DNA of 64,000 nucleotides from Paraburkholderia tuberum STM678 (GCF_902833905.1 NZ_CADFGP010000034.1:1-64000); one strand, 5' to 3'; counted from the stretch's first letter, positions 8,850 through 18,473 are shown. A program made the numbers and translations. The notes: generated by a model from the letters alone, not told the origin.

Positions 8850-9272
8850 ATGAATGCCGATCGCCTTCCGGGACCCTTTCCCGACATCTCCGCAACGTGG
8901 GCTGCGCTGAAGAGCCAGTTGCCGATCACGCCGATTCGCACCGAAGAGGATTATCACCAGATGGTGCGAGTCGCCAATTCGCTGTCCGATCATCTAAGCG
9001 GCAACGACAACGATCCGCTCGCCGATCTGCACGCGATCGTGACGGAACTGGTCGGTCATTGGCAAGCGCGCAACCTGACGATTCCAAAAGCGGAGCCGCG
9101 CGAGGTCCTGCGCCATCTGCTGATCACGCATGGTCTCAAGCAGAAGGATCTGGCCGGCATCGCGTCGCCGACCGTGGTCAGCGATATTCTCGCGGGGCGC
9201 CGCGCGATCAGCAAGAAAGTCGCCAAGGCGCTCGCGGTACGGTTTCAGACCGATGTCAGCGCGTTCCTGTAG
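8850..9272 (+). CDS. higA: HigA-like antitoxin (XRE family)
   Basis: A 140-residue cytosolic antitoxin and autorepressor of the HigBA type. The N-terminal half (IRTEEDYHQMVRVANSL) is the usual HigA lead-in. The C-terminal helix-turn-helix reads HGLKQKDLAGIASPTVVSDI then GRRAISKKVAKALA. The ATG at 8850 follows the higB remnant directly, the order typical of higBA operons. The frame is intact although the toxin is broken, so it is now an orphan antitoxin that may act on a homologous toxin or simply as a regulator. Confidence 0.82.
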   Translation: MNADRLPGPFPDISATWAALKSQLPITPIRTEEDYHQMVRVANSLSDHLSGNDNDPLADLHAIVTELVGHWQARNLTIPKAEPREVLRHLLITHGLKQKDLAGIASPTVVSDILAGRRAISKKVAKALAVRFQTDVSAFL

Positions 9273-9548
9273 AGGCGGTGTCGCGCGGCGGACCCGTCCA
9301 TGACGTGGTCCGTCGCGGCTGCTCATCTTGCGTCAACCACGGCGGCTGTCGAGCGGGCCGCCGGCGTTGGCGCTTCTATTCGCAGCGGCGTGTACGCGTT
9401 GTTGCCCGGTTGGGTATTTTTCTCGAATGGAACGCAGGCGCATTCCGGCGATCCTTCAGCGCACCGCCTTCAGTACCCGCACTTCGCATGCGCCGCAGTG
9501 CCGGCACGTTGACCGACACTCCCGGATGCGATTCCCTCGATGGCATGG

Positions 9549-10955
9549 TCAGAACGCGTTGCGGCCAACAAAGCCCTTGAAAATCGTGATGAAGACGATC
9601 TTCATGTCGAACCAGAACGACCAGTTCTGGATATAGAAGAGATCGAACTTCACGCGCGCTTCCATCTTCTCGACCTTGGTGGTCGCGCCGCGATAGCCGT
9701 TGACCTGGGCCCAGCCGGTGATGCCGGGCTTGATGCGGTAACGGTGCATGTAGCCGTATACCTGGTCCTTGTACAGGTCATCATGTTCGACCGCATGCGG
9801 ACGCGGACCCACCACCGACATCTGACCGCGCAGCACGTTCAGAAACTGCGGCAGCTCGTCGAGACTCGTGCGGCGCATGAAGCTGCCGAGCTTGGTCACG
9901 CGCAAGTCGTTGCGGGTCGCCTGCGTGATCTGGCCGTGCTCTTCCTGGTGCACGGTCATCGAGCGGAACTTGTAGATGCCGAACGGCTGGCCGTCGACGC
10001 CCTTGCGGATCTGCCGGAAAAACACCGGTCCCGGCGACGTGAGCTTGATGCCGATCGCGAGCACGGCGAACACCGGCGCGAGCACGATGAGCGCGAGCAC
10101 GGCGAACAGGCGGTCGAACATCAGCTTGGGCCACATCTGCGGCGACGAGAATGGCGTCGCGCTCAGATTCAGCGTCGGCAAACCGACGACATCGACGATC
10201 GCATGATTGAACAGCGACAGACTGCGCACGTCGGGAATGAAGCGCAGATTCACGAAGTCGTGTCTGAAGGTGCGCGTGAAGCGGTAGATCGTGTGTTCCT
10301 CGGAAAGCGGCAACGCGAGCCACACTTCGTTCACGCGGTCATTGCGCACCTTCGTCGCGAACGCTTCCAGATCCGTCAGCACGGGTAGGCGGGTCAGACG
10401 CGCGCCATACGCGTCGTGGCCTTGCACGCTGGTGTCGAACACGCACACCGGTTTGAAGCCCGCTTGCGGCGCATGCTCGAGATGCGCGAGCAGCGTGCGT
10501 GCAAACCCCGGTGCGCCGACGATCGCGACGGTGCGCGTGTTCATGCCGCGGCGACGAACGAAGCGCAGCACCACGTGCATGATGCAGCGTGTCGCGATGA
10601 TCAACGCGCCGGAGATCAGCGTCGAGTAGCCGAGCCACAGGCGCGACACCGCATCCGTGCGATGCAGCGTGAACGCGAGCAGGAGCGCGGTCGCGACCAC
10701 CGTGAGCCACGCGGCGGCGATTCGCGCGAGCACCGGCGCGAGCGCCTTGCCGCGCCACGTCTCGTAGACCCCGAAGCCCGGAAACAGCAACAGAACCAGC
10801 ACACACTTGAACGCGATCAGAAGACGCTCGGTATCGGCCAACGCGATCGGTGCGGAAAAGCGCATCCAGTGGGCGAGCAGACCGCCTGCAATCACGAACA
10901 GTGCGTCGAGACATCGAGCAGTAATCCTGAACATAGGCAAATCGACCCCGGTCAT
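9549..10955 (-). CDS. Undecaprenyl-phosphate glucose/galactose phosphotransferase (WcaJ/BceB-like)
   Basis: A 468-residue polyisoprenyl-phosphate hexose-1-phosphate transferase that starts EPS repeat assembly on undecaprenyl phosphate at the inner membrane. Four or so N-terminal membrane segments lead to a CoA-binding-like domain (TRTVAIVGAPGFARTLL). A membrane hairpin near residue 280 precedes the catalytic domain with KFRSM, RRTSLDELPQFLNVLRG and VVGPRPH. Full-length for the family. It starts 15 bases after the Crp/Fnr gene on the same strand, so the two are probably co-transcribed. Confidence 0.93.
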   Translation of the reverse strand: MTGVDLPMFRITARCLDALFVIAGGLLAHWMRFSAPIALADTERLLIAFKCVLVLLLFPGFGVYETWRGKALAPVLARIAAAWLTVVATALLLAFTLHRTDAVSRLWLGYSTLISGALIIATRCIMHVVLRFVRRRGMNTRTVAIVGAPGFARTLLAHLEHAPQAGFKPVCVFDTSVQGHDAYGARLTRLPVLTDLEAFATKVRNDRVNEVWLALPLSEEHTIYRFTRTFRHDFVNLRFIPDVRSLSLFNHAIVDVVGLPTLNLSATPFSSPQMWPKLMFDRLFAVLALIVLAPVFAVLAIGIKLTSPGPVFFRQIRKGVDGQPFGIYKFRSMTVHQEEHGQITQATRNDLRVTKLGSFMRRTSLDELPQFLNVLRGQMSVVGPRPHAVEHDDLYKDQVYGYMHRYRIKPGITGWAQVNGYRGATTKVEKMEARVKFDLFYIQNWSFWFDMKIVFITIFKGFVGRNAF

Positions 10956-10970
10956 CGAGCCGCGTGCCGC

Positions 10971-11705
10971 TTATTCGACGGTCTCGGCCTGGCGCAGTCG
11001 CGGCAGCAGACGATCGAATTCGCGTTTCACGAGGCCGTAGCATTCGCACGCGCGGGCTTCGAGGCCTTTGCGGTCGAGCACCTTGATATGACCGCGGCTA
11101 TGATGAATCAGGCCTTCGTCGTGCAGCTTGCCGGCCGCTTCGGTGATGCCTTCGCGGCGCACGCCGAGCATGTCGGCAATCAGCTGCTGGGTGACGTTCA
11201 GATCGTTCGACGCCACGCGGTCCACCTCGATCAGCAGCCAGCGGCACAGTTGCTTGTTGAGCGCGTGATGGCGATTGCACGCGGCGGTCTGCGCGACCTG
11301 GGTCAGAAGAGCGTGCATATACAGCAGCATCAGGCGGCGCAGAAAGTCGGACCGCGCGAACTGCTGCTTGAGCGCCTGTGCGCTCATCCGGTAGGCGAAG
11401 CCCGCGCATTGCACCTGTACGCGGTTGGGCATGGTTTCGCCGCCCGTGAGGACCGGCACGCCGGTCATGCCTTCGCGGCCGACCGCGGCGATCTCGACGG
11501 AGCTGCCGTCTTCCATCGTCGAGAGCATCGAGATGATCGCGGTGGTGGGGAAGTACACATGATGGATCCGTTGACCCGAGTCGCATAGCAGTTGCTCGGT
11601 GCGCAGATGAACCAGTTCGAGGTGGGGAGCTAGTGCCTGCCATTCGTGCGACGGCATTGCGCCCAGCAGATGGTTACCGTGCAAATCGGATTGAAGCGTC
11701 AACAT
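10971..11705 (-). CDS. Crp/Fnr-family transcriptional regulator
   Basis: A 244-residue regulator with a cyclic-nucleotide-binding-like beta barrel (HHVYFPTTAIISML, VEIAAVGREGMTGVPVL) and a C-terminal winged helix (VTQQLIADMLGVRREGITEA). No Fnr-type N-terminal cysteine cluster is seen, and an effector cannot be predicted. The ATG at 11705 has GAGG seven bases upstream, better than the upstream ATG at 11720. It sits just before the undecaprenyl-phosphate transferase and probably controls EPS genes. Confidence 0.9.
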   Translation of the reverse strand: MLTLQSDLHGNHLLGAMPSHEWQALAPHLELVHLRTEQLLCDSGQRIHHVYFPTTAIISMLSTMEDGSSVEIAAVGREGMTGVPVLTGGETMPNRVQVQCAGFAYRMSAQALKQQFARSDFLRRLMLLYMHALLTQVAQTAACNRHHALNKQLCRWLLIEVDRVASNDLNVTQQLIADMLGVRREGITEAAGKLHDEGLIHHSRGHIKVLDRKGLEARACECYGLVKREFDRLLPRLRQAETVE

Positions 11706-12333
11706 GATCGGTCCTCGCATGAAAGTCGCGCCTCGCGCGACTCTCTCCGTTTATTTGATCCGATGCCCGCATCCTCGGCAGTGGGCTGCCCGGCGAGCAG
11801 CTTGGATGAACAGCATCGGCCCCGTTTTAGGCCTGTCTGCCACCGCCTCTGTTGTTGCGCTCGTGTGCGGTGACACTCTGTTGCGTGGAGGTAGTAGCGA
11901 GGACCGTGCCAACGTTAGGGAAAACGCCTGCTGGTGCGGCGCAGCGAAGAAACCCGGAGCGCGTCGGGAGAGTAAAGGCAGCTTTTTGTTTCAGTTCTGT
12001 ACACCCCTGCCGGATGGGGAATGCATCGTATGAAAGCTTTGGGTTTGGGCGAATCCCTTGATATCAAAGGCTTCACGGCCAAAAACTGGGTGCTGTCGAA
12101 GCTGTCTCAGATTTGAACCTGGCGCCGCATGCGCGTTTTGAAGCGCTCCTCGTGAAGTGCCGGAAATGATTCAGAAGTGGTAAATGGAGTGCGTGCGCTG
12201 TCGCACGTAAGGCCTTTCAGAACAGGCAACAGTCGCGTTCGAGCCAACAGTGAGCGAGCCGGGCAGACAGTTCGAGACCTGCGAAGCGAGCTTTGGGGCG
12301 CTTCGCGTACGTGCGACTAGTTCGGAATGACCA
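11706..12333. other. Intergenic, no gene recognised
   Basis: About 630 bases between the Crp/Fnr start and the 3' end of the five-gene operon. It must hold the Crp/Fnr promoter. Short plus-strand readings have no recognisable family or ribosome site, and no terminator was identified with confidence. Confidence 0.5.
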
Positions 12334-15024
12334 CTAGCCGTAGAAGATGGCGGATAGCGCATTGATCGCGCGGACTTCCCCCTGGGGTGCCCCGCATGTT
12401 TCATCCACTTTAAAGGCCGCGTTTGATGCAGGTGCAACGAGTTCTTGCGGCGACGCCGCGAAGGTGGTCGGCAGCAGCGGTTCGAGCGCATGCAGCGGCA
12501 CGATACAGCGCCGGTTCGGCGCGAGATGGAACCAGTCGCGCACCGCGCGATAACGAGGGTCAATGATATGAACGAAGCGCGCAAAGCGCTTAGTTTCGAT
12601 CGCAAGCTGCCAGCCGCTGCCGTCGCCACGACGTTCGACCTCGACGGTCATACCGAGGTCATCACGCGCGTGCACGCTACGCTCGGGCAGATGAAACGCT
12701 TCGGACACGATCTCGCCACTCGCGGCATCGTAGAGCGTTGCAATCGTGACATCGTGCGCGCGTGGGCCGAAGCGGTACACATGCGTGAAATCGAAGAACT
12801 GGCCCAGATGCGCGGCCGCACTGATGCGTTGCAGGCTGCGCGAGGCAAGCGTCAGCGCGCGTCGCGCGGACGTGACCTTCACGCTGCCGTCGCGCAGACA
12901 GGCCAGTTCGAGTTCGCCGCAAAACGTTTGCGCGCGCTCGTTGATCAGATGAATATCGAGGCCGTTCAGGCCTTCGTCGGTGAGCGTGATCTGCAATGGC
13001 TGCAGTGTCTGCGCGAAGCCGTGCAGCGCGCTTTTCGGCCGTCCCGTGGCGTCGATCACGCCCCAGCCCGCGCCCGCGCGCAGATCCTGCAACTGCCACA
13101 CGAGGCCGCCGCCGCACGACGAGCCCGCGCGCCGCCACTCGGCGAACACGTCGCCGATCAGCTCGGCAACCACCGCGCGCGACAGATCGAGATAACGCGC
13201 CGCATCTTCATAGCGCAAGCGCGCCGGCTCGACGCCGTAAAGCGCCTGCAAATAATGATCGCGCACGTCGTCGAAATCCCAGCCTGCGCCAGGATCGCGC
13301 GGCACGGCGGCTTTCCAGCGCGGATCGTGCGTGTGGATCGTGCCGAGCGCGTCGTGCAGCGTCGCCTCGTCGGGGACGTTGGCGAATGCCAGGCATTCGG
13401 CCGCGAAGCGCACCTGCGCGCGGCGCACGTCGGCGAGCGGGCGCTGATACGCGCCGACGCCGTAGTAGTGCGTGACACCCTCGTTAGTCGAGAACGGCCA
13501 CGCGCCGCCCGATGGCGAATTGCTGACATAGGGCACGTCCTCACGTTCGCGCGCGACGAGCGCGGGCAGCAGCTCGGTAAACAACGCTTGCGCGCGCTGC
13601 GCCGCGGGCAGTCCGAACATCGCCGCCTGCTGGTCGACCTCGCTGCCGCCGCACAGCACCGCGAGCGAGGCAAAGCGACGCGTGCGGCTCAGGAACTGGC
13701 TCGCTTCGCGCTCGATCAATGCGCTGAACGCGGCATCGTTCGGGTAGTCGAAATTCGCCAGCGCGAAGTCCTGCCAGATCAGCAGGCCGTACTCGTCGGC
13801 GAGCGCATAAAACAGATCGGACTCATAGAGCATCGTGCCGCCGACGCGCAGCATATTCATGCCAGCGGCGCGCGCGAGCTCGAACGTGTGGCGCAATTGC
13901 GTTTCGGTGCCTGCTAGCGTGACGAGATCGGCGCTGGTCCAGCACGCGCCGCGACAGAATACGGGCACTTCATTCACGCGCAGGGCGAAACCCGCAGCAT
14001 CGGCGCCGCGGTCCACTTCGATACGACGAAAGCCGATCGAGCCCAGAGACTGAGAGATCACGTTGCCGTCGACGAGCTGCAACGTCAGAGGATATAAAGT
14101 GGGCTCTCCATGCGTATGCGGCCACCAGCGTTTCGCGTGGGGCACGCGCACGTCGCCGGTGAGTGTATATGCATCGTGCCATTGCAAAGACGAAACATGG
14201 TCGGCGCAAGAAAGTGTCGCGCGGCAGGCCGCGATGTCGTGGGGGCGTACGAAACGTAAAGTCAACGAAACTACCCCATCCTCTTGCTCGAGCCGGCTGG
14301 TCAGATCAATCGTGTCGAATGCGTGCGGCGCGTCGCCGAGCATTTCGATCGGACGCCACGGGCCGACCGTCTGAATCGACGGACACCAGCCGGGCATATG
14401 GCCGAGCAGCGTGGTGCGCACGCTGCGAAGCGTCGGCGGCGACACGAGCCGCGGCCGCCAGCGCGCACGCGAGCGTTTGGCCGCCAACGCTGGCGTCAGT
14501 GAGCGAAAGCACAGCACGAGCGTCGCGCGGCCATCCAGTTCGATATCCAGATCATGGGCGATGAACATCGATGCGGAATCGAGCCGCTTCACATCGTCGA
14601 GCCACACTTGCGCGAGCGTCGCGAGTCCATGAAAACGCAAGCGGCGCCGCCCCGTGCCGATCAGCGTGACGCGATACCAGTGATCGTCGAATGCGAGCGG
14701 TGGCGGGCGATCGACATCGAGCAGTCCGGCGGCGAGCCGCGCGCTCGCGACGGTGCCGGGCACCTGCGCGGCGAGCCAGCCTTGCGCGGGCAGACCGGCC
14801 GGCGACTCATAGGCGTGCGGCGGGGTGCTCAGACAGGCCCAGCCGGTGTCGAGCCGTTGCGGCCATAGCGAGGGCGCGGCGCGGGCAGTGCCTGCATCAT
14901 GCGCTTGCGCGATCGCGCCGGTCGCGCGCGCACGGCCAGCATCGCCCTCGTCAGCGGGCGGATCGAGTGTCGATACATCCACGGTCAATTCCCGGAAAAA
15001 CCGCGCGGCACGAAGTGCGCGCAA
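12334..15024 (-). CDS. GH2 beta-mannosidase-like glycoside hydrolase
   Basis: An 896-residue protein with the GH2 layout: sugar-binding jelly roll, immunoglobulin-like domains, then a TIM barrel beginning near FCRGACWTSADL (about 357-366). Beta-mannosidase-type features include MNMLRVGGTMLYESDLFYAL and DEYGLLIWQDF. The acid/base glutamate is in VLCGGSE (about E462) and the likely nucleophile in FAAECLAF (about E543), so both catalytic carboxylates appear present. No signal peptide is evident. It is the last gene of the carrier-protein operon, 15 bases after DUF1839. It might trim or transfer a sugar in the EPS pathway; the substrate is unknown. Confidence 0.85.
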   Translation of the reverse strand: MRALRAARFFRELTVDVSTLDPPADEGDAGRARATGAIAQAHDAGTARAAPSLWPQRLDTGWACLSTPPHAYESPAGLPAQGWLAAQVPGTVASARLAAGLLDVDRPPPLAFDDHWYRVTLIGTGRRRLRFHGLATLAQVWLDDVKRLDSASMFIAHDLDIELDGRATLVLCFRSLTPALAAKRSRARWRPRLVSPPTLRSVRTTLLGHMPGWCPSIQTVGPWRPIEMLGDAPHAFDTIDLTSRLEQEDGVVSLTLRFVRPHDIAACRATLSCADHVSSLQWHDAYTLTGDVRVPHAKRWWPHTHGEPTLYPLTLQLVDGNVISQSLGSIGFRRIEVDRGADAAGFALRVNEVPVFCRGACWTSADLVTLAGTETQLRHTFELARAAGMNMLRVGGTMLYESDLFYALADEYGLLIWQDFALANFDYPNDAAFSALIEREASQFLSRTRRFASLAVLCGGSEVDQQAAMFGLPAAQRAQALFTELLPALVAREREDVPYVSNSPSGGAWPFSTNEGVTHYYGVGAYQRPLADVRRAQVRFAAECLAFANVPDEATLHDALGTIHTHDPRWKAAVPRDPGAGWDFDDVRDHYLQALYGVEPARLRYEDAARYLDLSRAVVAELIGDVFAEWRRAGSSCGGGLVWQLQDLRAGAGWGVIDATGRPKSALHGFAQTLQPLQITLTDEGLNGLDIHLINERAQTFCGELELACLRDGSVKVTSARRALTLASRSLQRISAAAHLGQFFDFTHVYRFGPRAHDVTIATLYDAASGEIVSEAFHLPERSVHARDDLGMTVEVERRGDGSGWQLAIETKRFARFVHIIDPRYRAVRDWFHLAPNRRCIVPLHALEPLLPTTFAASPQELVAPASNAAFKVDETCGAPQGEVRAINALSAIFYG

Positions 15025-15039
15025 CCACGCATCACCGTA

Positions 15040-16113
15040 TTAGCGCACCAGAGCGGCCAGCGGTGGCAGCGTTTTTTCATAAGCGCTTTCAAGCACGTCG
15101 AAGCAGTCTTCGCAGGTATCGCGACGGCCGCGCGCGATCGCGCGAATGAGCCGGAACTGCATCACCATCGACTCCGACGCGATGCGTTGCGCAGCGGCCG
15201 GTATCGTCGGCGGGATCTCGAAGCCTTGCGCGAACAGCCACTGCAGATACTTCGACAGGAACTCGAAGTTCGCGCCGAGCTGCCGCATCAGATTGAACGA
15301 GTACAGATGGAAGTACGCCTCGTCGCGCTCGAACAGCGTATCGAGATGCGCGGGAAACGCGGCACGCCATTGCGAAATCGGATTGGTCAACGGACGCCGT
15401 TCCAGATGCGCGCACAGCAGTTCCGCCGACGCCTCCGCGAGCGCGGTGCCTTCGAGCGCGGGCCGCGCCTGCTTGGCGAACTCGACGTAGGGAAACAGCA
15501 GATCGGGCTGCGCGGCGAAATGCGGCAGCTTGCGAAACACGCCGTCGTAGTCGTCGCCCTCGAGCCGGTGGTAGCCGGTGTTGTGGAAATAGCCGAGGCG
15601 GCGCGCGGCGGTGTCGACGAAGTCGATGCCGATCGTGGTCTTCGGATGCTCGCGGCGATACGAGGTCGCGCGCGTATCGGGGAGGTAGTAGCCGTCGACC
15701 TCGACGAGCACGGTGTGGCCGCGCAGCGTCTGCGCGAGCACGCGTTCTTCGAGCGAGTCGTAGATCGCGAGCTCCTGCACCTGGGTGCCATACAGACGTT
15801 CGAGATCGTCGAGCGGAAACTTGAAGAACGTGAACTGATCGCCTTCGAAATCCTGCGTGACCGTGAACGCGAGCGCCGCGCGCGGATCGAGCCCGAAGCC
15901 GTGCAGCAGCTCGATCCACAGATCGACATAGCAGTTGGTCTCCTGCCACACGCGTTCGCCCTGATGCAGCGCGTGCGCTACGTGCTCGCGCAACTGCGTG
16001 CCGGCACCGGGCACCGCGTGGGTCTGCTGATGCGTCGGCGGATCGCCTGCGCGTCGCGGCAACGACGAGTTGGCGAGCGCGCCGGCAAGCGCCGAAGTCG
16101 GCGATGGATTCAT
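15040..16113 (-). CDS. DUF1839 family protein
   Basis: A 357-residue cytosolic protein of unknown biochemical function. Family text is clear: WQETNCYVDLWIELLHGFGL, DFEGDQFTFFKFP, EVDGYYLPDT and YFHNTGYHRL. DUF1839 proteins are repeatedly found beside amino acid:carrier-protein ligases, as here. The start ATG overlaps the ligase stop (ATGA at 16110-16113), which implies translational coupling. A role in handling the carrier-bound amino acid is inference only. Confidence 0.88.
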   Translation of the reverse strand: MNPSPTSALAGALANSSLPRRAGDPPTHQQTHAVPGAGTQLREHVAHALHQGERVWQETNCYVDLWIELLHGFGLDPRAALAFTVTQDFEGDQFTFFKFPLDDLERLYGTQVQELAIYDSLEERVLAQTLRGHTVLVEVDGYYLPDTRATSYRREHPKTTIGIDFVDTAARRLGYFHNTGYHRLEGDDYDGVFRKLPHFAAQPDLLFPYVEFAKQARPALEGTALAEASAELLCAHLERRPLTNPISQWRAAFPAHLDTLFERDEAYFHLYSFNLMRQLGANFEFLSKYLQWLFAQGFEIPPTIPAAAQRIASESMVMQFRLIRAIARGRRDTCEDCFDVLESAYEKTLPPLAALVR

Positions 16114-17165
16114 GCGCGCTCCCCGGCGACGGTCGCCGTTGGCGTCGCCTGCGCCGCCTGCAGCGCATCCGCGACGCGGGTCTCGGTATCGCCCCACAGC
16201 AGCGCGCGCACGTCGTCGGGCCACGCGTCGACGTCGAGCCCATGATGACGGAACAGCGCGAGCGTGATGCGTTCCATGCCGAAGCCGACACAGCCCGTAT
16301 GCGCGGTCGCGCCGTCTTCGCAGGCGATCTTCCAGATCGCGCCGAAGTGGTCCATGTGATAGTTGAACGACAGGCAGGCCGTCTTGCCGCGCGGATCGGC
16401 GAGCGCGATCAGCAACTCGAACTTGAGCGCCTGCGCGCGCTGACTATCGGCGACGATCTTGCCGCCGCGGCCGAAGAACGGATCGTTCGCGAGATCGACT
16501 TCGACCGGCAAGCCTAGCAGCTTCACAAGCAGCGAGCCGCGCTCGATCCACATCTGCCGGAACGCCATCACCTGCTCGGGGCTGCCGAGACGCACGTATT
16601 CCCGTTGACGGAACATCTGCATGCGGCCCGGATCGAGCGACGGCTCATGACGGAAGCAGTACGACAGCACGTCGACGGTGCGGCCGTCGGCGGGCAGTGC
16701 GCCGCGCCGCGCCATCACCGGATAGATCGGATAGCAGGCGGCCGGCGTCAGCACGACGCGCGTCGGTTTCTGTTGCGCGAGCCACGCGTCGCCGCGGTCG
16801 TCTTCGCTGTCGGCCTTCGCATCGTCGAGCGCGCGCAGCAGACGGTGGTGGCCCATGTCGTCGCCGCAAAACGAATGGATGGTGCCCGCGAGATTCGGAA
16901 AGCTCTTCAGGTATTCACTATCCTCGAAGTCGGTGCGGCGCATCGCGGGCGGAAAACGCAATACTTCGGCTTGCTGATCTTTACCCAACTGTGTAATCGC
17001 GAGGTTCAGTCGCTCGATCACGTCCTCGAAAACCTGGCTGCGGCCATACAGTCCGTTTTCACCGGTGTCGATCAGCAGGCCGGCGGCCAGCATCTCGTCG
17101 CGCAGCGTGAGCGAAGGCCCCACGGCCGCCGCGGCGATAGCGGCGGTATCGGTCATCAGCTTCAT
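16110..17165 (-). CDS. Amino acid:[carrier-protein] ligase (class II aaRS homologue)
   Basis: A 351-residue homologue of the atypical seryl-tRNA synthetase catalytic core, without a tRNA-binding domain. Such enzymes adenylate a small amino acid and load it onto the phosphopantetheine of a carrier protein. Motif 2 reads FRHEPS then MFRQREYVRLG, and motif 3 is GFGMERITLALF. Zinc ligands are predicted as C144 (AACYPIYP), E189 (FRQRE) and C292 (HTGCVGFG). These keep the same spacing as the ligands I recall for the Bradyrhizobium enzyme. The partner carrier is encoded two genes upstream. Glycine or alanine is the usual substrate; which one here is not readable. Confidence 0.9.
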   Translation of the reverse strand: MKLMTDTAAIAAAAVGPSLTLRDEMLAAGLLIDTGENGLYGRSQVFEDVIERLNLAITQLGKDQQAEVLRFPPAMRRTDFEDSEYLKSFPNLAGTIHSFCGDDMGHHRLLRALDDAKADSEDDRGDAWLAQQKPTRVVLTPAACYPIYPVMARRGALPADGRTVDVLSYCFRHEPSLDPGRMQMFRQREYVRLGSPEQVMAFRQMWIERGSLLVKLLGLPVEVDLANDPFFGRGGKIVADSQRAQALKFELLIALADPRGKTACLSFNYHMDHFGAIWKIACEDGATAHTGCVGFGMERITLALFRHHGLDVDAWPDDVRALLWGDTETRVADALQAAQATPTATVAGERA

Positions 17166-18473
17166 TCAGGGTCTCCCCGGCGCGGCAGGACGTTGTGCGA
17201 GCAGCAGACTCGCGGTGTTCTGCGCGATACGGTCGTTATTGATCATCAAGGGCGCCGAGTGCAGGTCGCGCAGATGGCGGCCGACGCTATAGGGCGTGCC
17301 GTTCTTGTAGCCCGCCATGCCGCAGATCATCAGCACTTCCTGTACGACCTGCAGCGCGGTGGTCGAAATGCTGGTCTTCAGCGTGTTCATGTCCGACGCG
17401 AAACCGAGCATCGCCGCGAGCGGGGCGTCCGCCCGGGTCGCGCCCTCGCGTGCCTGATGCGCGGCGCGCGCGGCCTCCAGCGCGACCGATAGACGCGCCT
17501 GCATCATCTGCAGCAGCCCGACCGCTTCGGCGAGCCGCAGGCCCGCCGGCGGCATCGTGCCGGGCTTCGCGCGCGCCTGCGCGCGGAAGAACGCTTTCGC
17601 GCGATTGACGGCGTCGACGGCGATGCCGGTCCATACCGAGGCCCACAGCGTGTGCGACACGGGCAGCATGGTCTGATCGGCGATGTCGGCGAACGGCGTC
17701 GCGAGGATCTGTTCGGCCAGTCCCGTCGCGACGAGCCGGAAGCCCTCGCTGCAGGTGCCGCGCATGCCCATCGCGTCCCAGCCGCCGCGCCGCTCGAGCT
17801 GCGTATCGGCGCGCAGCGCGACGATCAGCACCTGGTCGGACGCGGCCGCGTCGGCGATGCGCCGCGCGGTCACGAGGATGCCGTCGGCGTGCGCGCCGTA
17901 CGAGATCGTCGGGGCGAGCTTTTCGATCCGAAAACGCGCGCCATCGAGCTCCACCGAGCACGCGCTCGTGCGCATATTGCCGCCGATCGTCTCTTCCGAC
18001 GTCGCCGACGCGAGCAGCCATTGCTGCTCGGCCAGTTGTGCAAGCAGGCTCGCTTGCCAGGCGCAGGCGCCGCGATGAGAGTCGATGCACGCGACCTGGA
18101 TCTGATGCATCGCATAGATCATGGCGGTCGATGCGCAGCCTTGCGCGAGCGTTTCGCAGATCGCACCGATATCGGCAAGCGACAGGCCCGCGCCGCCGAA
18201 AGCGGTCGGCACCATCGCCGACAGCAAACGCTCGGCCTTGAGCGCGTCGAACGCCTCGACCGGAAAGCGCGCCTCGCGGTCCACGGCGTCCGCGTACTGC
18301 GCGGCGATCGCCGCGCAACGATGCGCTGCAGCACGCCATTCGGGACCGGTATCGAGCGCGCTCAGCGTCCCGGTGGCAGCGCCCCGGCCATCGCCGGTCC
18401 GGGCGTCAGTAGTCGGGTTCGAGGGCGCCCCGGAAGCCGCTGCGGCGGCCTGACCCAGCAGCGGCGCACTCAT
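17166..18473 (-). CDS. Acyl-CoA dehydrogenase-like flavoprotein
   Basis: A 435-residue FAD protein with the acyl-CoA dehydrogenase fold: helical N-terminal domain (AFGGAGLSLADIGAICETL), middle beta domain (ISYGAHADGILVTARR, GMRGTCSEGF) and C-terminal four-helix domain ending RHLRDLHSAPLMINNDRI. At the place where classical members carry the catalytic glutamate (IYEGT after the RD pair) this protein reads LMINN, so ordinary acyl-CoA dehydrogenation is doubtful. It overlaps the carrier gene by four bases and abuts the ligase. A likely substrate is therefore an aminoacyl thioester on the carrier, as for prolyl-carrier dehydrogenases; this is inference. Confidence 0.85.
   Translation of the reverse strand: MSAPLLGQAAAAASGAPSNPTTDARTGDGRGAATGTLSALDTGPEWRAAAHRCAAIAAQYADAVDREARFPVEAFDALKAERLLSAMVPTAFGGAGLSLADIGAICETLAQGCASTAMIYAMHQIQVACIDSHRGACAWQASLLAQLAEQQWLLASATSEETIGGNMRTSACSVELDGARFRIEKLAPTISYGAHADGILVTARRIADAAASDQVLIVALRADTQLERRGGWDAMGMRGTCSEGFRLVATGLAEQILATPFADIADQTMLPVSHTLWASVWTGIAVDAVNRAKAFFRAQARAKPGTMPPAGLRLAEAVGLLQMMQARLSVALEAARAAHQAREGATRADAPLAAMLGFASDMNTLKTSISTTALQVVQEVLMICGMAGYKNGTPYSVGRHLRDLHSAPLMINNDRIAQNTASLLLAQRPAAPGRP

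Noticed and set aside
9540..11588. Plus-strand frames opposite the WcaJ-like and Crp/Fnr genes
   Set aside because: Antisense composition only; the minus-strand genes are unambiguous.
12445..16245. Long plus-strand frames (490 and 448 codons) opposite the GH2, DUF1839 and ligase genes
   Set aside because: Shadows of strongly supported minus-strand genes with catalytic motifs; no ribosome sites or domains.
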